A DNA stretch of 64,000 nt from Parabacteroides chongii. Lineage in GTDB: Bacteria > Bacteroidota > Bacteroidia > Bacteroidales > Tannerellaceae. The notes beneath the pieces were generated by a model that saw only the letters and a program-made list of their open reading frames with translations, had not been told where the DNA came from and ran no database searches. Made by a program: the position numbers and the translations under genes. Each line of letters starts with the position of its first letter. Position 1 is the first letter of the stretch. Location: the NCBI RefSeq assembly GCF_029581355.1, contig NZ_CP120849.1:1210501-1274500 (forward strand). The letters are read 5' to 3'. Positions 33,217 to 43,352 of this stretch are shown here, one piece after another.

Positions 33217-34284
33217 TTATAGATTTTGTAATTTCATAATTTCTTCATAAGACCCATAACGATGTGCTGCTTCAATAAAAGCCTTGAAGTTTTCAGGAGG
33301 CGTATTACGTCCCATTGCACATCCGGAACTAATAATATGACGTTTGCCCTTTGTTGCTTCTATCAATCTTTTGACAGCGGCATCTACGTCGGAAGGTGTC
33401 CCAATAACGAGCGGACTACTGGGATCGATATTTCCCATTAAGACAGTATCTTCCGGTACTAATCTTCTGGCTTCTTTGATATCAAGCATCCAGTCAACCT
33501 CCAGTATCTTGGCTCCTGTCGTTCCCATATCTTGAATAATTCCATTAGTATTACCACAAATATGGATAGAGAAAGGAATACCGTAATCCTGCACCTCTTT
33601 AGCCAGTTTCTGTTCCGGGATCAAGGCAAATTGGCGGTACATGTCCGGGGAAATCAGATTTGGACCGGCAAAAGCATCCCCGATAGATGTTACATGAGCT
33701 CCTGCGTCTTTTTGTGCTTTGGCAAATACGGCACTGATTTTCCGACAATACTCCAATACATCATCTATAAGTTGTTTGTCTTCAGTCAATAAATCCATCA
33801 TGAATTGAGTCGTTCCTCTTAACAGGCAAGCAATACTGAAAGGACCCTGATCGGCACGTCCCATGATAAATACATGATCCCCAATAGCTTCAGACAACGT
33901 ACGTGTCGCTTCCAACCACTCGTTCAGACGACCGGAACTCGCCGGATCAGGGATCGGCATATCATAGACATCCCGTAAGTCTTTCAATACCGGCTGTTCT
34001 TCGTCAACAATAGCCGGTTCATCCTCACGATAAATGACCTTAGCACCAACAGCTTCAGCAATAGTGGCATCATCAAAATCGATAACACATCCGTCATATC
34101 CGTACTTTTCTTGCGAAATGATATGTGCTTGAGCCATTTTACGGCCGTTTCTATTCACGTCGCTAATCTTCAGACCGGCTGTCTCGACAGCTAGCATGAA
34201 ACATTGAGGGACAATCGGTAATCTGTCAGGGGTTTCCCCGTTTAGAACGGCCATGCAGCGTTCCAATGAATTCATACTTTTCAT
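33217..34284 (-). CDS. URO-D-family methyltransferase with HxC..C zinc motif
   Basis: A 355-residue URO-D superfamily protein. The conserved N-terminal motif LERCMAVLNGETPDRLPIV and the zinc ligands His241 and Cys243 (FSIHICGNTNG) plus Cys322 (SSGCAMGRNTPPEN) are all present. Its start overlaps the stop of the transporter gene upstream (ATGA, 34281-34284), and the corrinoid protein gene follows after 6 bp. Because no MttB, MtaB or MtmB-type substrate methyltransferase is visible in the window, this protein or its paralogue at 31549 may act directly on the methylated substrate. The alternative, that it transfers the methyl onward to an acceptor, cannot be excluded from sequence. Confidence 0.8.
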   Translation of the reverse strand: MKSMNSLERCMAVLNGETPDRLPIVPQCFMLAVETAGLKISDVNRNGRKMAQAHIISQEKYGYDGCVIDFDDATIAEAVGAKVIYREDEPAIVDEEQPVLKDLRDVYDMPIPDPASSGRLNEWLEATRTLSEAIGDHVFIMGRADQGPFSIACLLRGTTQFMMDLLTEDKQLIDDVLEYCRKISAVFAKAQKDAGAHVTSIGDAFAGPNLISPDMYRQFALIPEQKLAKEVQDYGIPFSIHICGNTNGIIQDMGTTGAKILEVDWMLDIKEARRLVPEDTVLMGNIDPSSPLVIGTPSDVDAAVKRLIEATKGKRHIISSGCAMGRNTPPENFKAFIEAAHRYGSYEEIMKLQNL

Positions 34285-35441
34285 ATTTGAATATTTTTAT
34301 GTGTTTTATTCTGTTGTATAGATACGATCAGGATGTAAATTAAGGCACCGAAAGGAATCAGCAGACTGACTAACTGGCTACTGTTATCTGCAACCAATCC
34401 CATAATAACCGGTAAGATTGCACCTCCTGCCACACCCATTATCATCAAAGCGGATATCTCATTTGCTTTATCCGGTTCCGATTGGATAGCTTGTGAGAAT
34501 ATGATAGGAAAAACATTTGCACAACTTAAGCCTATCAGAAATAAAGCAATCAATAAAATTGTTGTATCGGAAACCAACATGAAAACTGCAAATACAACAA
34601 TTGCCAATATCATATTTATTGTCAAAAATTTACCGGCAGAATACCGAGCCAAGATGAATGTCCCTAAAAATGTTCCCAATGTACGAGCAGCAAAATACAA
34701 ACTGCAACCTAGACTTCCCTTTTCTATGGGAAGACCACATTGTTCTGATAAATATTTAGGAACTGCTGTCATCAACCCTATCTCAAAACCGACTATCAAT
34801 AGAATCACAGAGAAAGCAATTATCAACTTTGAGTTGTGGAATAAAGAGAAAATATGTCCAATATTCTGACCAGCTTGCGTATTTGGCATTTCTGTTATCG
34901 GAGTCATAGCCAGCCACAAACAAGACAAACAAGATGTAATAGCATATACTACAAAAATCAAATGCCAATTTCCCCAAATACCAACCATTGCGCTGGCAAT
35001 AACCGGTCCCAAAGTAGACGATATTGCTTTGATAAATTGCCCTAGTGTCAATGTGCTGGTAAATTTGTCTTTAGCTACAACATTCAACAATAAAGGATTC
35101 AGAGAGACCTGCAATACCGTATTTCCAATTCCCAATAAAGTAAAAGCTAAAAGAACCGTAGCAAAAGAATAATAAACCAATGGAATCAACAACGATATAC
35201 TTGTTATACCTAAACTGCATAATACTGTTTTTTTCCTTCCGATTCGCCCCATTAGTAAACTGGTCGGTAAAGAACATATCGCAAACCAAATAAAAACCAA
35301 CATAGGCAATAGGTTTGCCAACGTGTCATTCAATTCGAAATCTTGTTTTACATAGCTTGTGGAAACACCAACAATATCTACAAAACCCATTATAAAAAAA
35401 GCAAACAAGACGGGTATTAGTTTAAAGATGATTGTGTTCAT
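34281..35441 (-). CDS. MFS sugar transporter, FHS-like
   Basis: A 386-residue major facilitator protein with about 12 membrane segments and no signal peptide. The first helix (LIPVLFAFFIMGFVDIVGVSTSYVKQDF) and the loop MGRIGRKKTV match the fucose/glucose/galactose (FHS) proton symporters common in Bacteroidetes glycan loci. It probably imports the mono- or disaccharide released by the glycosidases. It is co-directional with, and 6 bp after, the GH38 gene upstream, and overlaps the downstream URO-D gene by 4 bp. This places import immediately before the methyl-transfer genes in one transcription unit. The sugar is unknown; a mannose derivative fits the locus. Confidence 0.82.
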   Translation of the reverse strand: MNTIIFKLIPVLFAFFIMGFVDIVGVSTSYVKQDFELNDTLANLLPMLVFIWFAICSLPTSLLMGRIGRKKTVLCSLGITSISLLIPLVYYSFATVLLAFTLLGIGNTVLQVSLNPLLLNVVAKDKFTSTLTLGQFIKAISSTLGPVIASAMVGIWGNWHLIFVVYAITSCLSCLWLAMTPITEMPNTQAGQNIGHIFSLFHNSKLIIAFSVILLIVGFEIGLMTAVPKYLSEQCGLPIEKGSLGCSLYFAARTLGTFLGTFILARYSAGKFLTINMILAIVVFAVFMLVSDTTILLIALFLIGLSCANVFPIIFSQAIQSEPDKANEISALMIMGVAGGAILPVIMGLVADNSSQLVSLLIPFGALIYILIVSIQQNKTHKNIQI

Positions 35442-35447
35442 TTTTTA

Positions 35448-38300
35448 TTATAGTACTAATTTATATGTTTCAATAGCATGATGACCTAAAGGCAAAGCAA
35501 ACTGATTACCGGATACCGGAAGTACCTCTTGCTCCTCTTCAATCAAATTGGTTCGGATCACTTTTTTAACAGATACTGGTAATGTTATCATAACCTCTTT
35601 ATCCTTCCCTTCCATTTCTGTCAAACGGATAATCAGGTTGTTATCATTATCTGCCTTTTTAATTAAAGAAAGTGCAGTAAAAGGATCTGAAAGTTTGAAA
35701 AAGCTATTGCTTCCTTCAAGTTTTCCCTCTTTATTGTTTTTCTGTTGTACGAATAAAGGATGATTATTCGCGATGGCAGAATTATATCCGTTTTTCCATC
35801 CTTCCGGATGAGAAGTTATAGAGAAATGGAAATTGTGGGTTCCTTTTTGATGATACCAGTTACCTTCGCCATGACAACTTTTGTGTGATGAGAGAAGAAT
35901 TCCCTGCAAAACCGGATAAACAGCTTGTTCACGGGAAGGATCGATCCAATCTGCTACAGCAACACAGGATGACATAGTCAATCCAAAGCCATTACCATTC
36001 GCTGATATAAAATTCTGTATTTCACGAGGGTGAGAATCTTCCGGATGATGTACATAGGTTCCTCCCCATGCCCAACCACCGGGTTGCTTCTTCAATTCAT
36101 CTTTCCCGACTTCGGCTACAGCCATTGGTACCTCATAGTTTATAGTACGTTCTCCCATCATATTGGCAGGAAATGCAATACGATATTGCCGGTTATGCGT
36201 ACCGTCAAAATCCTGTAAGGTAATGTCAAAGTCTATTTTCTTACTGGTATGATAAAATGTTATATTTTGTACTATAATTGCATGTTTTGTCGGTTGTAAG
36301 CTTTTGAAACGTGTATACAGTGCCCCCGATTCTTCAACTTCCCATTTTGAAACAAAAGAGCTTAACGAAGTGATATCTCCGGGAACTACATCCGTGATAC
36401 GGGTAAACTCACCGGCTCCGTTTCCTGTATATCCTAACTCGATGACATCCCCACATGCAAATTTAGAAGTATGAATGAGTTCTTTGCCCAATTGTTTGTC
36501 GTACAAATAAACGATACCGCCATTTCCTAATACTGCCTTATAGTAGTCATTTTCTATTTGATTGGAAGAATGATTTACCGAATTGGATGCTTTCGGAGTC
36601 TTTCCACGCTGAATCGAATAACTGCGATATCCCATAGATGGTATATCCTGTGCTTCAAATGTCACATATTGTTTTCCATCTTTATCTTTCTTAATCTGTG
36701 TATTGACAGTATTTCCTTGTTCATCTTTGACTGAAATCTTTTCGTTGGGGACTTCAACTGTTACCAGCCCATTTCTTTCCCATGTCAAATCGTTAAATAC
36801 AACATAATTATTTTCTTTTGTCTTTACCTGTTCGGTGAGTTGCTTCAACGCCTCAGACAACAATTCCTTACCCAATGTATAACCTACTCTTAAACTATCT
36901 TCGAAAATAGAATCTGTAATTTCTCCATTTTTCCCACCTAAGCCATGATCCGGATATATAGAAGCCATCCAGGCACGGTCAAAAGACTTTCGCGGATACT
37001 TTTGTAAGTCTCCTGTTTGTAGTTTTGAGAAAGTTGTAAATGACTCTGCTGCCGGTAATAATACACCAGCTTCACGCTTATATTTTGTAGCCTCATAATG
37101 GGCCGGACCATGAATATAGAGCCATAAATCAGGACGTTCTCCGGATATTTTCTCAAATTGAGTTGTTTTTCCGCGAACCAAATCAAAATATTCTTCACTC
37201 GTAGAAGCCTTTAAACGTGGTAAAGGCACCTCTGACTCTTCTGCAATCTTATTCCATTCATCGATTACATTCTGGAAATCTACCGGTTTAGTCGCGTCAC
37301 AACTTATTAAAATAGCATAATGCGGCGGAATCTGATGTTTTTCATAATAATTGCTCCATAATTGTGTACGATGGTGCAATTTATGAAATGCCGTAGCTGC
37401 ATCTTTATCGAAAAACTTCCAAATAAGAGAAGGCCAACCATAATTCCCAGGAGTGAAAGTTAAAACCTTAGAACCATCCGGACTATACCAATCGTATAAA
37501 CCTTCAGCCATTCTACTGACAAATAAATTAGGAATACCACTTTTAGCCAATATTTGAGACATCTGCAGCGTACGACCAGGTACATCCATATTATTCGCAA
37601 CCAAATCATCGCACCCCGGCATATTTTCATGAACCCACTTCCGTCCGTAATAAGACTGACGTATCAGTTGTTCGCCACTGGATAAACCTTCGTATGGTTG
37701 GTTATAGGTGGCTCCCCACGTAAATCTTTTCTCTTTATATAATTGTATCAATTCATCTTTCCGCTCCGGATGTTCTTCCAAAAACTCCATCAAATACATA
37801 GTCTGCTCCATTTCAAAAGTGAAGTCTTTATTCTGCTTCATCATATCAAGAGCAGGCAAAATGATGTTATTGATACGATCTTCTCGACAGTACTCCGGTG
37901 TATCCATCCAGGCAATATCTTGATGGGATGATTGAATAATATGGATCACACCATTCTTAAAATAGCCCCAATCAGCCGGAATAAACGTTTGAAACGCTTG
38001 ATCTAAAATAATCTTCTTACCAGCGACAACCTTCAACTGTTCTTCTCCTCCAATCATTGGTAACCAAACCAATACGCTATCACTTCGTTCTGTCTTAACA
38101 AGATCAACAGATTGATCGTTTACATAACATTTCAGGGAAGTTTGGGATAGACAGTCCTCTTGGATATAAGATAGAATTTGGAACTTACCGTTCTCATTTT
38201 TATACTGTACGGGCTCTATTGGATTTATGACAGCAGTTGTTGTCTGCGCCATAGTTCCAACTGCTACATATAGCATGCTCATTATTATTAATTCTTTCAT
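35448..38300 (-). CDS. GH38-type alpha-mannosidase-like enzyme
   Basis: A 950-residue secreted enzyme. The signal peptide is short (IIMSMLYVAVGTMAQ). After an N-terminal beta domain (about 20-115) the GH38 (beta/alpha)7 domain begins at IIQSSHQDIAWMD, with zinc ligands His126 and Asp128. The likely nucleophile is Asp239 in NNMDVPGRTLQMSQI, fitting the GH38 retaining mechanism with Zn2+. The C-terminal region is beta-rich, as in the family. An upstream in-frame start at 38414 would overlap the LacI gene and was rejected in favour of the ATG at 38300. It heads the operon with the transporter and the corrinoid methyltransferase module. Family members cleave alpha-mannosides; linkage and substituents are unknown. 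Confidence 0.8.
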   Translation of the reverse strand: MKELIIMSMLYVAVGTMAQTTTAVINPIEPVQYKNENGKFQILSYIQEDCLSQTSLKCYVNDQSVDLVKTERSDSVLVWLPMIGGEEQLKVVAGKKIILDQAFQTFIPADWGYFKNGVIHIIQSSHQDIAWMDTPEYCREDRINNIILPALDMMKQNKDFTFEMEQTMYLMEFLEEHPERKDELIQLYKEKRFTWGATYNQPYEGLSSGEQLIRQSYYGRKWVHENMPGCDDLVANNMDVPGRTLQMSQILAKSGIPNLFVSRMAEGLYDWYSPDGSKVLTFTPGNYGWPSLIWKFFDKDAATAFHKLHHRTQLWSNYYEKHQIPPHYAILISCDATKPVDFQNVIDEWNKIAEESEVPLPRLKASTSEEYFDLVRGKTTQFEKISGERPDLWLYIHGPAHYEATKYKREAGVLLPAAESFTTFSKLQTGDLQKYPRKSFDRAWMASIYPDHGLGGKNGEITDSIFEDSLRVGYTLGKELLSEALKQLTEQVKTKENNYVVFNDLTWERNGLVTVEVPNEKISVKDEQGNTVNTQIKKDKDGKQYVTFEAQDIPSMGYRSYSIQRGKTPKASNSVNHSSNQIENDYYKAVLGNGGIVYLYDKQLGKELIHTSKFACGDVIELGYTGNGAGEFTRITDVVPGDITSLSSFVSKWEVEESGALYTRFKSLQPTKHAIIVQNITFYHTSKKIDFDITLQDFDGTHNRQYRIAFPANMMGERTINYEVPMAVAEVGKDELKKQPGGWAWGGTYVHHPEDSHPREIQNFISANGNGFGLTMSSCVAVADWIDPSREQAVYPVLQGILLSSHKSCHGEGNWYHQKGTHNFHFSITSHPEGWKNGYNSAIANNHPLFVQQKNNKEGKLEGSNSFFKLSDPFTALSLIKKADNDNNLIIRLTEMEGKDKEVMITLPVSVKKVIRTNLIEEEQEVLPVSGNQFALPLGHHAIETYKLVL

Positions 38301-38331
38301 GATATATAAATTATATATGTTAACACAATTA

Positions 38332-38346
38332 CTTAACCGGTTCAAA
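38332..38346. promoter_or_regulatory. LacI-type operator before the GH38/transporter/methyltransferase operon
   Basis: CTTAACCGGTTCAAA contains the perfect palindrome AACCGGTT (38335-38342), 32 bp upstream of the GH38 start. The 3' flank CAAATATT is near a minus-strand -7 box. It belongs to a set of similar sites at 39396, 53462 and 53693. Confidence 0.6.
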
Positions 38347-38364
38347 TATTCTCCAAAAAAAAGA

Positions 38365-39381
38365 TCATGGATCTTTTGAATATCCGGAAGGAAGCAATTC
38401 ATTATCAAGAACAACAGCCTTGTAATCAGCTTCTTTATCCTGAATACTTTCTAACAATATTTTAACTGACTCTACGCCCATTTCATGAATAGGCATTCTA
38501 GAGATACTCATTCGAGGTGCCAGAATATCCAAAGAAGTAGTTTCATGGAAACAGCCCATTTGAAATTTAGTCTTATAATCGATATTCCGTTCTATAAAAT
38601 AGCGAATGGCCTCCAAAGCTAAATAGTGAGTAGAAAAGAAAAAGCCATCCACATTCGGAAGTTCACTGAACAAATAATCTAGTTTGTCAACTATGTCCAT
38701 TTTGTAATTTTGTCTATCAACAAACACCTCCAAAGATAAGTCATTCGACAAATTCAAATCTCTCAATGCTTTACGATAACCCTCTATACGTTGTTTCATC
38801 ACATATAGATGAACATCCGTAGTTAACAATGCTATATTCTTGGCTCCTTTTTTACCTATATGGTAAACAAGGTCATAACAACTCTGACTATTGTTAACAA
38901 TGACATAATTAGTCGGAACATTCGGATAATAACGGTCCACCAACACAAATGGTAAAGAATCTTTAGTCAAAAGGTCAATCCCTTTTCTGGAAACTTTAGT
39001 CGGAGCAACAATAATGCCATCAACCTGCTTTGACTTCAACATCTGTATCAATTTATATTCTTTATCTCCATCCCCTTCCGAGCTACACACAAACAATGCA
39101 TAGTTATTACGTGCTGCCTCTGTTTCAACAGCTTGAGCCAATTGAGCGTAGAATGTATCCCCAATGAACGGTATTATCAACCCCAATGTATTAGATGTTC
39201 CCAAAGATAAGCTACGAGCCACCTGATTCGGTCGATAATTAACCGAATCGGCATATTCTTTTACACGTTTGATTGTCGCTTCACTAAAACCTTTGGCCTC
39301 ACCCTGTCCGGACAAAATCCATGAGATAGTAGCTTTTGATAAATTCAGTGCCTGAGCAATATCTTTAAGAGAAACTTTCAT
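38365..39381 (-). CDS. LacI-family transcriptional regulator of the glycan locus
   Basis: A 338-residue LacI/GalR regulator. The N-terminal HTH is VSLKDIAQALNLSKATISWIL, with the hinge helix NQVARSLSLG. The periplasmic-binding-like effector domain begins TLGLIIPFIGDTFYAQLAQAVE and contains DGFFFSTHYLALE, and the domain ends with the usual VKILLESI region. It lies inside the locus between two GH38 genes on the same strand and has an operator-like palindrome 15-29 bp upstream of its own ATG, suggesting autoregulation. Its effector is probably a sugar released from the locus substrate. The stop codon is 65 bp before the GH38 start. Confidence 0.9.
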   Translation of the reverse strand: MKVSLKDIAQALNLSKATISWILSGQGEAKGFSEATIKRVKEYADSVNYRPNQVARSLSLGTSNTLGLIIPFIGDTFYAQLAQAVETEAARNNYALFVCSSEGDGDKEYKLIQMLKSKQVDGIIVAPTKVSRKGIDLLTKDSLPFVLVDRYYPNVPTNYVIVNNSQSCYDLVYHIGKKGAKNIALLTTDVHLYVMKQRIEGYRKALRDLNLSNDLSLEVFVDRQNYKMDIVDKLDYLFSELPNVDGFFFSTHYLALEAIRYFIERNIDYKTKFQMGCFHETTSLDILAPRMSISRMPIHEMGVESVKILLESIQDKEADYKAVVLDNELLPSGYSKDP

Positions 39382-39395
39382 TGTTTACAAAGTTA

Positions 39396-39414
39396 TTTAA
39401 TCGGTTCAAATATA
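39396..39414. promoter_or_regulatory. LacI operator overlapping a -7 box at the lacI promoter
   Basis: TTTAATCGGTTCAAA (39396-39410) is followed by TATA, so the minus strand reads TATATTTG (39407-39414) with the operator directly at its edge. Binding here would block the promoter of the LacI gene itself. Confidence 0.6.
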
Positions 39415-39477
39415 CTAAATCAACTCTATAAATAGAATTATAGTAAAGCGATTTAGTATATTTTATGAATCTCTAAA

Positions 39478-42078
39478 TTATTTATACTCTAATTTATAAG
39501 TCTCAATCGAATGATGTCCGATTTTAACAGGTAAGATATCCCCCTTGTTATCAATAAGTTTCTGAGGTTCTTCAATGATATTGGTTTGACAGCTTTTCTT
39601 TATAGGCTTGAAAGACCACAAAGAGACATCGCTATCCATGCCCTCTATATCAAATAATCGAACAACCACATTGTCATCATCCTCACACTTCTTAATCGTA
39701 CTGACCATTACATTCTTCTTATCCACACTAAAGAACGACTGTAAAGGTGACAATATTTTATTATTCCCGTTTTTCACCCCCACTGCAGTTAATAGAGGTT
39801 GAGCAGATTGTGTACCTAACTGATGAGTTTTTTTCCAGTCACCATCAGACGAATGCAAGGAGAAACGATACGAATGGTTTCCCTGCTGAAGATACCAATT
39901 TCCTTTCCAATGGCAGCTCTTACGGGATGCCAACAAAACAGGTTGTAAAACCGGATAATCAACAGGATTGGATGTAGCATCCTTATATCCGAATACGCCA
40001 ACACTAGATGAGAGCATAACGTTTGACAAATCATCGGAAGAGGCAAACCAATTTTGGCATTCACGAAGTGGTGTTTCATTTAGTGGGGTAGTATAATGTA
40101 ATCCACCTGCATGTCCTGCAGAAATAGATAGATCGTTCTTTCCTATTTCTACAACCCCCATCGGAACTTCATAACTGATTAATGACGATGACTGATTCAA
40201 TGGCATAGTCATCCGGAACTCCTGGTAGGCTTCTCCGGTAAATCCTTCCAAGTCAATCTCTATATCAATTTTAGGGAAATTTTGGTATGCAATGATTCGT
40301 TGAATGACAGTCGCATGCTTGAATTTCGAACGACATTCTCTAACCTCTCTCACCCTTCCACTTTCAATAATACTCCAGGACGGAGAATAATCCGAACTCT
40401 TTTCAAATCCTTCCATGGTGATAGGCTGAATTTCTTTAAATTCACCAGCGCCATTACCTACTGATCGGGTACAGAAGACTTCTCCTCCCAGGAATTTATC
40501 CGTACGCAGTAATTCGCGATTCAATCGTTTGTCAAAAATACTTTTTATACCTCCTGCAGCAAATGAAATACGATAATAAGGATTATCAATATCTATTTTA
40601 TTAGAAGCTGTTACAGCATCTTCAAAAATTTCATCTTTTACATGTTTCAAATAATAGGATCTATAGCCTATGGATGGTATAGAATCTGCCTGAAATGCAA
40701 TCTGTATATCGCCATCTTTTGTTTGCCCCTTTATGGGTAAATATTGGAATGGAATATGCTGACCTTTATCGTCTGTTAAGACAAAATGCCCCCGACCTAA
40801 ACCATAAACGTTTACTTTAGTAATCACAATATCATTACGAAGCCAGCTTTCCGGATTAAATACAACGATTGGTAAACCTTCTTGTTTATGTTCGATCATA
40901 CCACCAATCTCACCCAATGCATCTTCCAACATTTCATTTGCAGACGCTTGAGAGTGACGGAACTTTTCTTTATAAATCTCATCGGTAATATAACCTCCGT
41001 TTCCACCCCAGCCATGATCCGGATAAATGGCACATTTCCATGCCTCATTCAGTTTGTCCTGCGGGTATGATGCAAAAGAACCTGTCAACAAACCTCTAAC
41101 TGCCCCGAATTTCTCAACATTGACCAAATTCCTCTGTGCATCTCTCATCATGGAAACTGCCTCATGATGTGTCGGATTATGTATATAAAGCCATAAATCA
41201 GGCCATTCACCTTCCAAACGGGTAGGTTTAGACTTCTTGCTGACTAATTTATCCATAGCCGTTGAAATGGTTGTATATCCAAACTCTGGCATATCCTTCT
41301 CTGCAGATAATTCTTTAAATATTTGCTGATAATCATAAGGTTCTTCATTGTCATCCGTGTGTAGGAAAAACAATTCAGATGGCATTTTATTTTCCTTATA
41401 ATATGGATCCCAAAAATGAACGATCGAGCGTATATACTCTTTCTTCTCTTCTTTTTCTTTTTTCCCTGCCAGCGTTCTTGCGTAATCACAATAGATACCA
41501 TTTGATTTACAAAGGATACTACTACCATCCGGGGAAAACCACTGATAAATTCCGGGTTCGAAACGAGAGATTATACCATATTTGATACCCGCTTTTGCAT
41601 GAATCTGTGAGGTCTGTAAAGAACGTCCGGGCACATCCGGATTAAAAGCCGTAACAAATTCACATCCGGGGAACTGTTTCTGTAACCAACGTTTTCCTAA
41701 ATAAGTTTCACGAATTAATGATTCTCCAGACAACATACCTTCATATGGTTGATTAAATGTAGCTCCCCAGTCCAAACGCTTTTTAGCAGTCAGCTGCATT
41801 AATTCATCTTTACGTTCCGGATATTTGTTTAAAAACTCTTCCAAAGTCAAAGCATATTCCATTGTAAAACAATAAGAACTATCTTTTTCCAACATGCGCA
41901 AACTAGGCATTAAAAGCTTCTCTATACGAAATTCCGTACATTTATCCGGAACATCCATCCAGGCCATATCCTGATGGCTGGATAAAGCAAAATTCACATG
42001 CCCTTCTTTCAGATAATTACTTTGTGCAGTCGTACAAAATGAGACGACACAGAATGCTATTAGCAATGAATATTTCAT
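39478..42078 (-). CDS. GH38-type alpha-mannosidase-like enzyme
   Basis: An 866-residue secreted enzyme with a signal peptide (LIAFCVVSFCTTAQS). The GH38 domain starts almost at once with NFALSSHQDMAWMDVPDKC, giving zinc ligands His35 and Asp37. The nucleophile candidate is Asp148 in FNPDVPGRSLQTSQI. It has the same motif style as the protein at 35448-38300 (SHQDxAWMD, xDVPGR) and shares WGATxNQPYEG and DGSxxL/TF blocks with it, so the two are paralogues. The C-terminal half is beta-rich. It starts about 126 bp after the degenerate URO-D gene and is the last gene before the LacI gene in that group. Confidence 0.8.
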   Translation of the reverse strand: MKYSLLIAFCVVSFCTTAQSNYLKEGHVNFALSSHQDMAWMDVPDKCTEFRIEKLLMPSLRMLEKDSSYCFTMEYALTLEEFLNKYPERKDELMQLTAKKRLDWGATFNQPYEGMLSGESLIRETYLGKRWLQKQFPGCEFVTAFNPDVPGRSLQTSQIHAKAGIKYGIISRFEPGIYQWFSPDGSSILCKSNGIYCDYARTLAGKKEKEEKKEYIRSIVHFWDPYYKENKMPSELFFLHTDDNEEPYDYQQIFKELSAEKDMPEFGYTTISTAMDKLVSKKSKPTRLEGEWPDLWLYIHNPTHHEAVSMMRDAQRNLVNVEKFGAVRGLLTGSFASYPQDKLNEAWKCAIYPDHGWGGNGGYITDEIYKEKFRHSQASANEMLEDALGEIGGMIEHKQEGLPIVVFNPESWLRNDIVITKVNVYGLGRGHFVLTDDKGQHIPFQYLPIKGQTKDGDIQIAFQADSIPSIGYRSYYLKHVKDEIFEDAVTASNKIDIDNPYYRISFAAGGIKSIFDKRLNRELLRTDKFLGGEVFCTRSVGNGAGEFKEIQPITMEGFEKSSDYSPSWSIIESGRVREVRECRSKFKHATVIQRIIAYQNFPKIDIEIDLEGFTGEAYQEFRMTMPLNQSSSLISYEVPMGVVEIGKNDLSISAGHAGGLHYTTPLNETPLRECQNWFASSDDLSNVMLSSSVGVFGYKDATSNPVDYPVLQPVLLASRKSCHWKGNWYLQQGNHSYRFSLHSSDGDWKKTHQLGTQSAQPLLTAVGVKNGNNKILSPLQSFFSVDKKNVMVSTIKKCEDDDNVVVRLFDIEGMDSDVSLWSFKPIKKSCQTNIIEEPQKLIDNKGDILPVKIGHHSIETYKLEYK

Positions 42079-42204
42079 ATTCGTATTTATTTTAAGTTAT
42101 TATAATTTATATGTCGTATTCTTATTCTTGCGGTATTCGGTTCGCCTGGCATTGTCATATAAGTTTACACATAGAACATTTTTTTGTCATGATAGGATTA
42201 ATGC

Positions 42205-43320
42205 TCAAAGGTCAGCAATACAGTAAGCTCCATACTTCTCGACTAATTCACCCACCCTCTTCACCCTATATTCCAAACCATCCGGTGGAACCTGGTCTGC
42301 CACGCCCAAAGTAAATCTAGGGATAGAACGCATTATTTCAAGTACCGCTATAACATGACGATCAAACTCTTCGTCAGAGATATGAGGCGTAAAATAAACT
42401 CCGGGGATACCTCCCCAAAAAATGCTTTTAGAATCCTCCAATAAAGGAATCATTTCTTCAATAGACATATCCCCTACCGGATAAGGCGTAAGTGCCTCCA
42501 GGACAGAGAAGCCGACCAAAGACTCCTGCTTCAGTAGTCCTTGCAACGTACCATCCATGTGAATAAATGAATATTTACCTGCTTCTCGGATCTTGGTAGT
42601 CCATTCTGTCTGATATTCTTTCATATACATTTCAAAAAATGTTCCCCCTACCATCTCTGATGAAAGATTTTCCGGGATCATCAATAATTCCGCAGGACTA
42701 TCTACTGATATTTGTGCAGCCTGATCAAAAGCACGTTTCATGCTTTTCAGCAAAGCCTCAAACTGCTCGGGAACCGAATAAGCCAACATCGTTACCGTTA
42801 CGATCCCAGCCTCCAGTGCAACCAAATGCATAAAAGGACTTTTCGGCAGATAGCATAACAGGGCTCCTTGGTCTCCCACTTGCTGTTTCCTTTGCAGAGC
42901 ATAGACATAATCCGGTTCATAACTCAGATGATCGTACAGATAAATCATAGCCGGTATATCCTTTTCCGACTTCAACAGATATTCAACCGGTGCTTCCGAA
43001 AAAGTTTCATCACAATATTCCCAGCACTCCCTCAATTCGCCATAAGGTGTCACCACCTTACGATACCTGCAATTGCCTTCCGTCCACGAAGAAACCTCAC
43101 AATCATGATATATCTCTTTAAACGGAAAATGTCCTTGAAGATAATAGCCAACTCCTAATGAACGATGCCAATCCAGATAGGCATCGGTAGTAATAAAATC
43201 ATTTGGCTTAAGGTCTCTCTTTATTAATGAATTAGCCCAATAATCCAAATCGCCAAACCAAGGCACTTTATCTAGCTGCTTGCCTTGTAATAAAGCAAAC
43301 ATTCTTTCTCTTGGTGTCAT
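42205..43320 (-). CDS. URO-D-family protein lacking the zinc ligands
   Basis: A 371-residue URO-D superfamily protein with the family N-terminus (RERMFALLQGKQLDKVPWFGD). The zinc positions are altered: FIHMDGTLQG has His254 but Asp256 where the HxC cysteine should be, and Ala341 (LGVADQVPPDG) replaces the C-terminal Cys. It is therefore unlikely to activate a thiolate or zinc-bound methyl acceptor like its neighbours at 31549 and 33217. It lies among the GH38 genes, between the proteins at 43353 and 39478, instead of in the corrinoid module. It could bind the methylated sugar and donate its methyl to the corrinoid protein, or have another role. The actual function is unknown. Confidence 0.65.
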   Translation of the reverse strand: MTPRERMFALLQGKQLDKVPWFGDLDYWANSLIKRDLKPNDFITTDAYLDWHRSLGVGYYLQGHFPFKEIYHDCEVSSWTEGNCRYRKVVTPYGELRECWEYCDETFSEAPVEYLLKSEKDIPAMIYLYDHLSYEPDYVYALQRKQQVGDQGALLCYLPKSPFMHLVALEAGIVTVTMLAYSVPEQFEALLKSMKRAFDQAAQISVDSPAELLMIPENLSSEMVGGTFFEMYMKEYQTEWTTKIREAGKYSFIHMDGTLQGLLKQESLVGFSVLEALTPYPVGDMSIEEMIPLLEDSKSIFWGGIPGVYFTPHISDEEFDRHVIAVLEIMRSIPRFTLGVADQVPPDGLEYRVKRVGELVEKYGAYCIADL

Positions 43321-43352
43321 AATTTCATATTTTATTTATTGCTAAACATATA

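Noticed and set aside
31549..34284. Uroporphyrinogen decarboxylase for heme synthesis
   Set aside because: The proteins carry the HxC...C zinc motif and sit beside a corrinoid protein; no other heme gene is present.
38301..38414. Extended start of the GH38 gene at 38414
   Set aside because: It would overlap the LacI gene and place the signal peptide 38 residues inside; the ATG at 38300 directly precedes the signal peptide.
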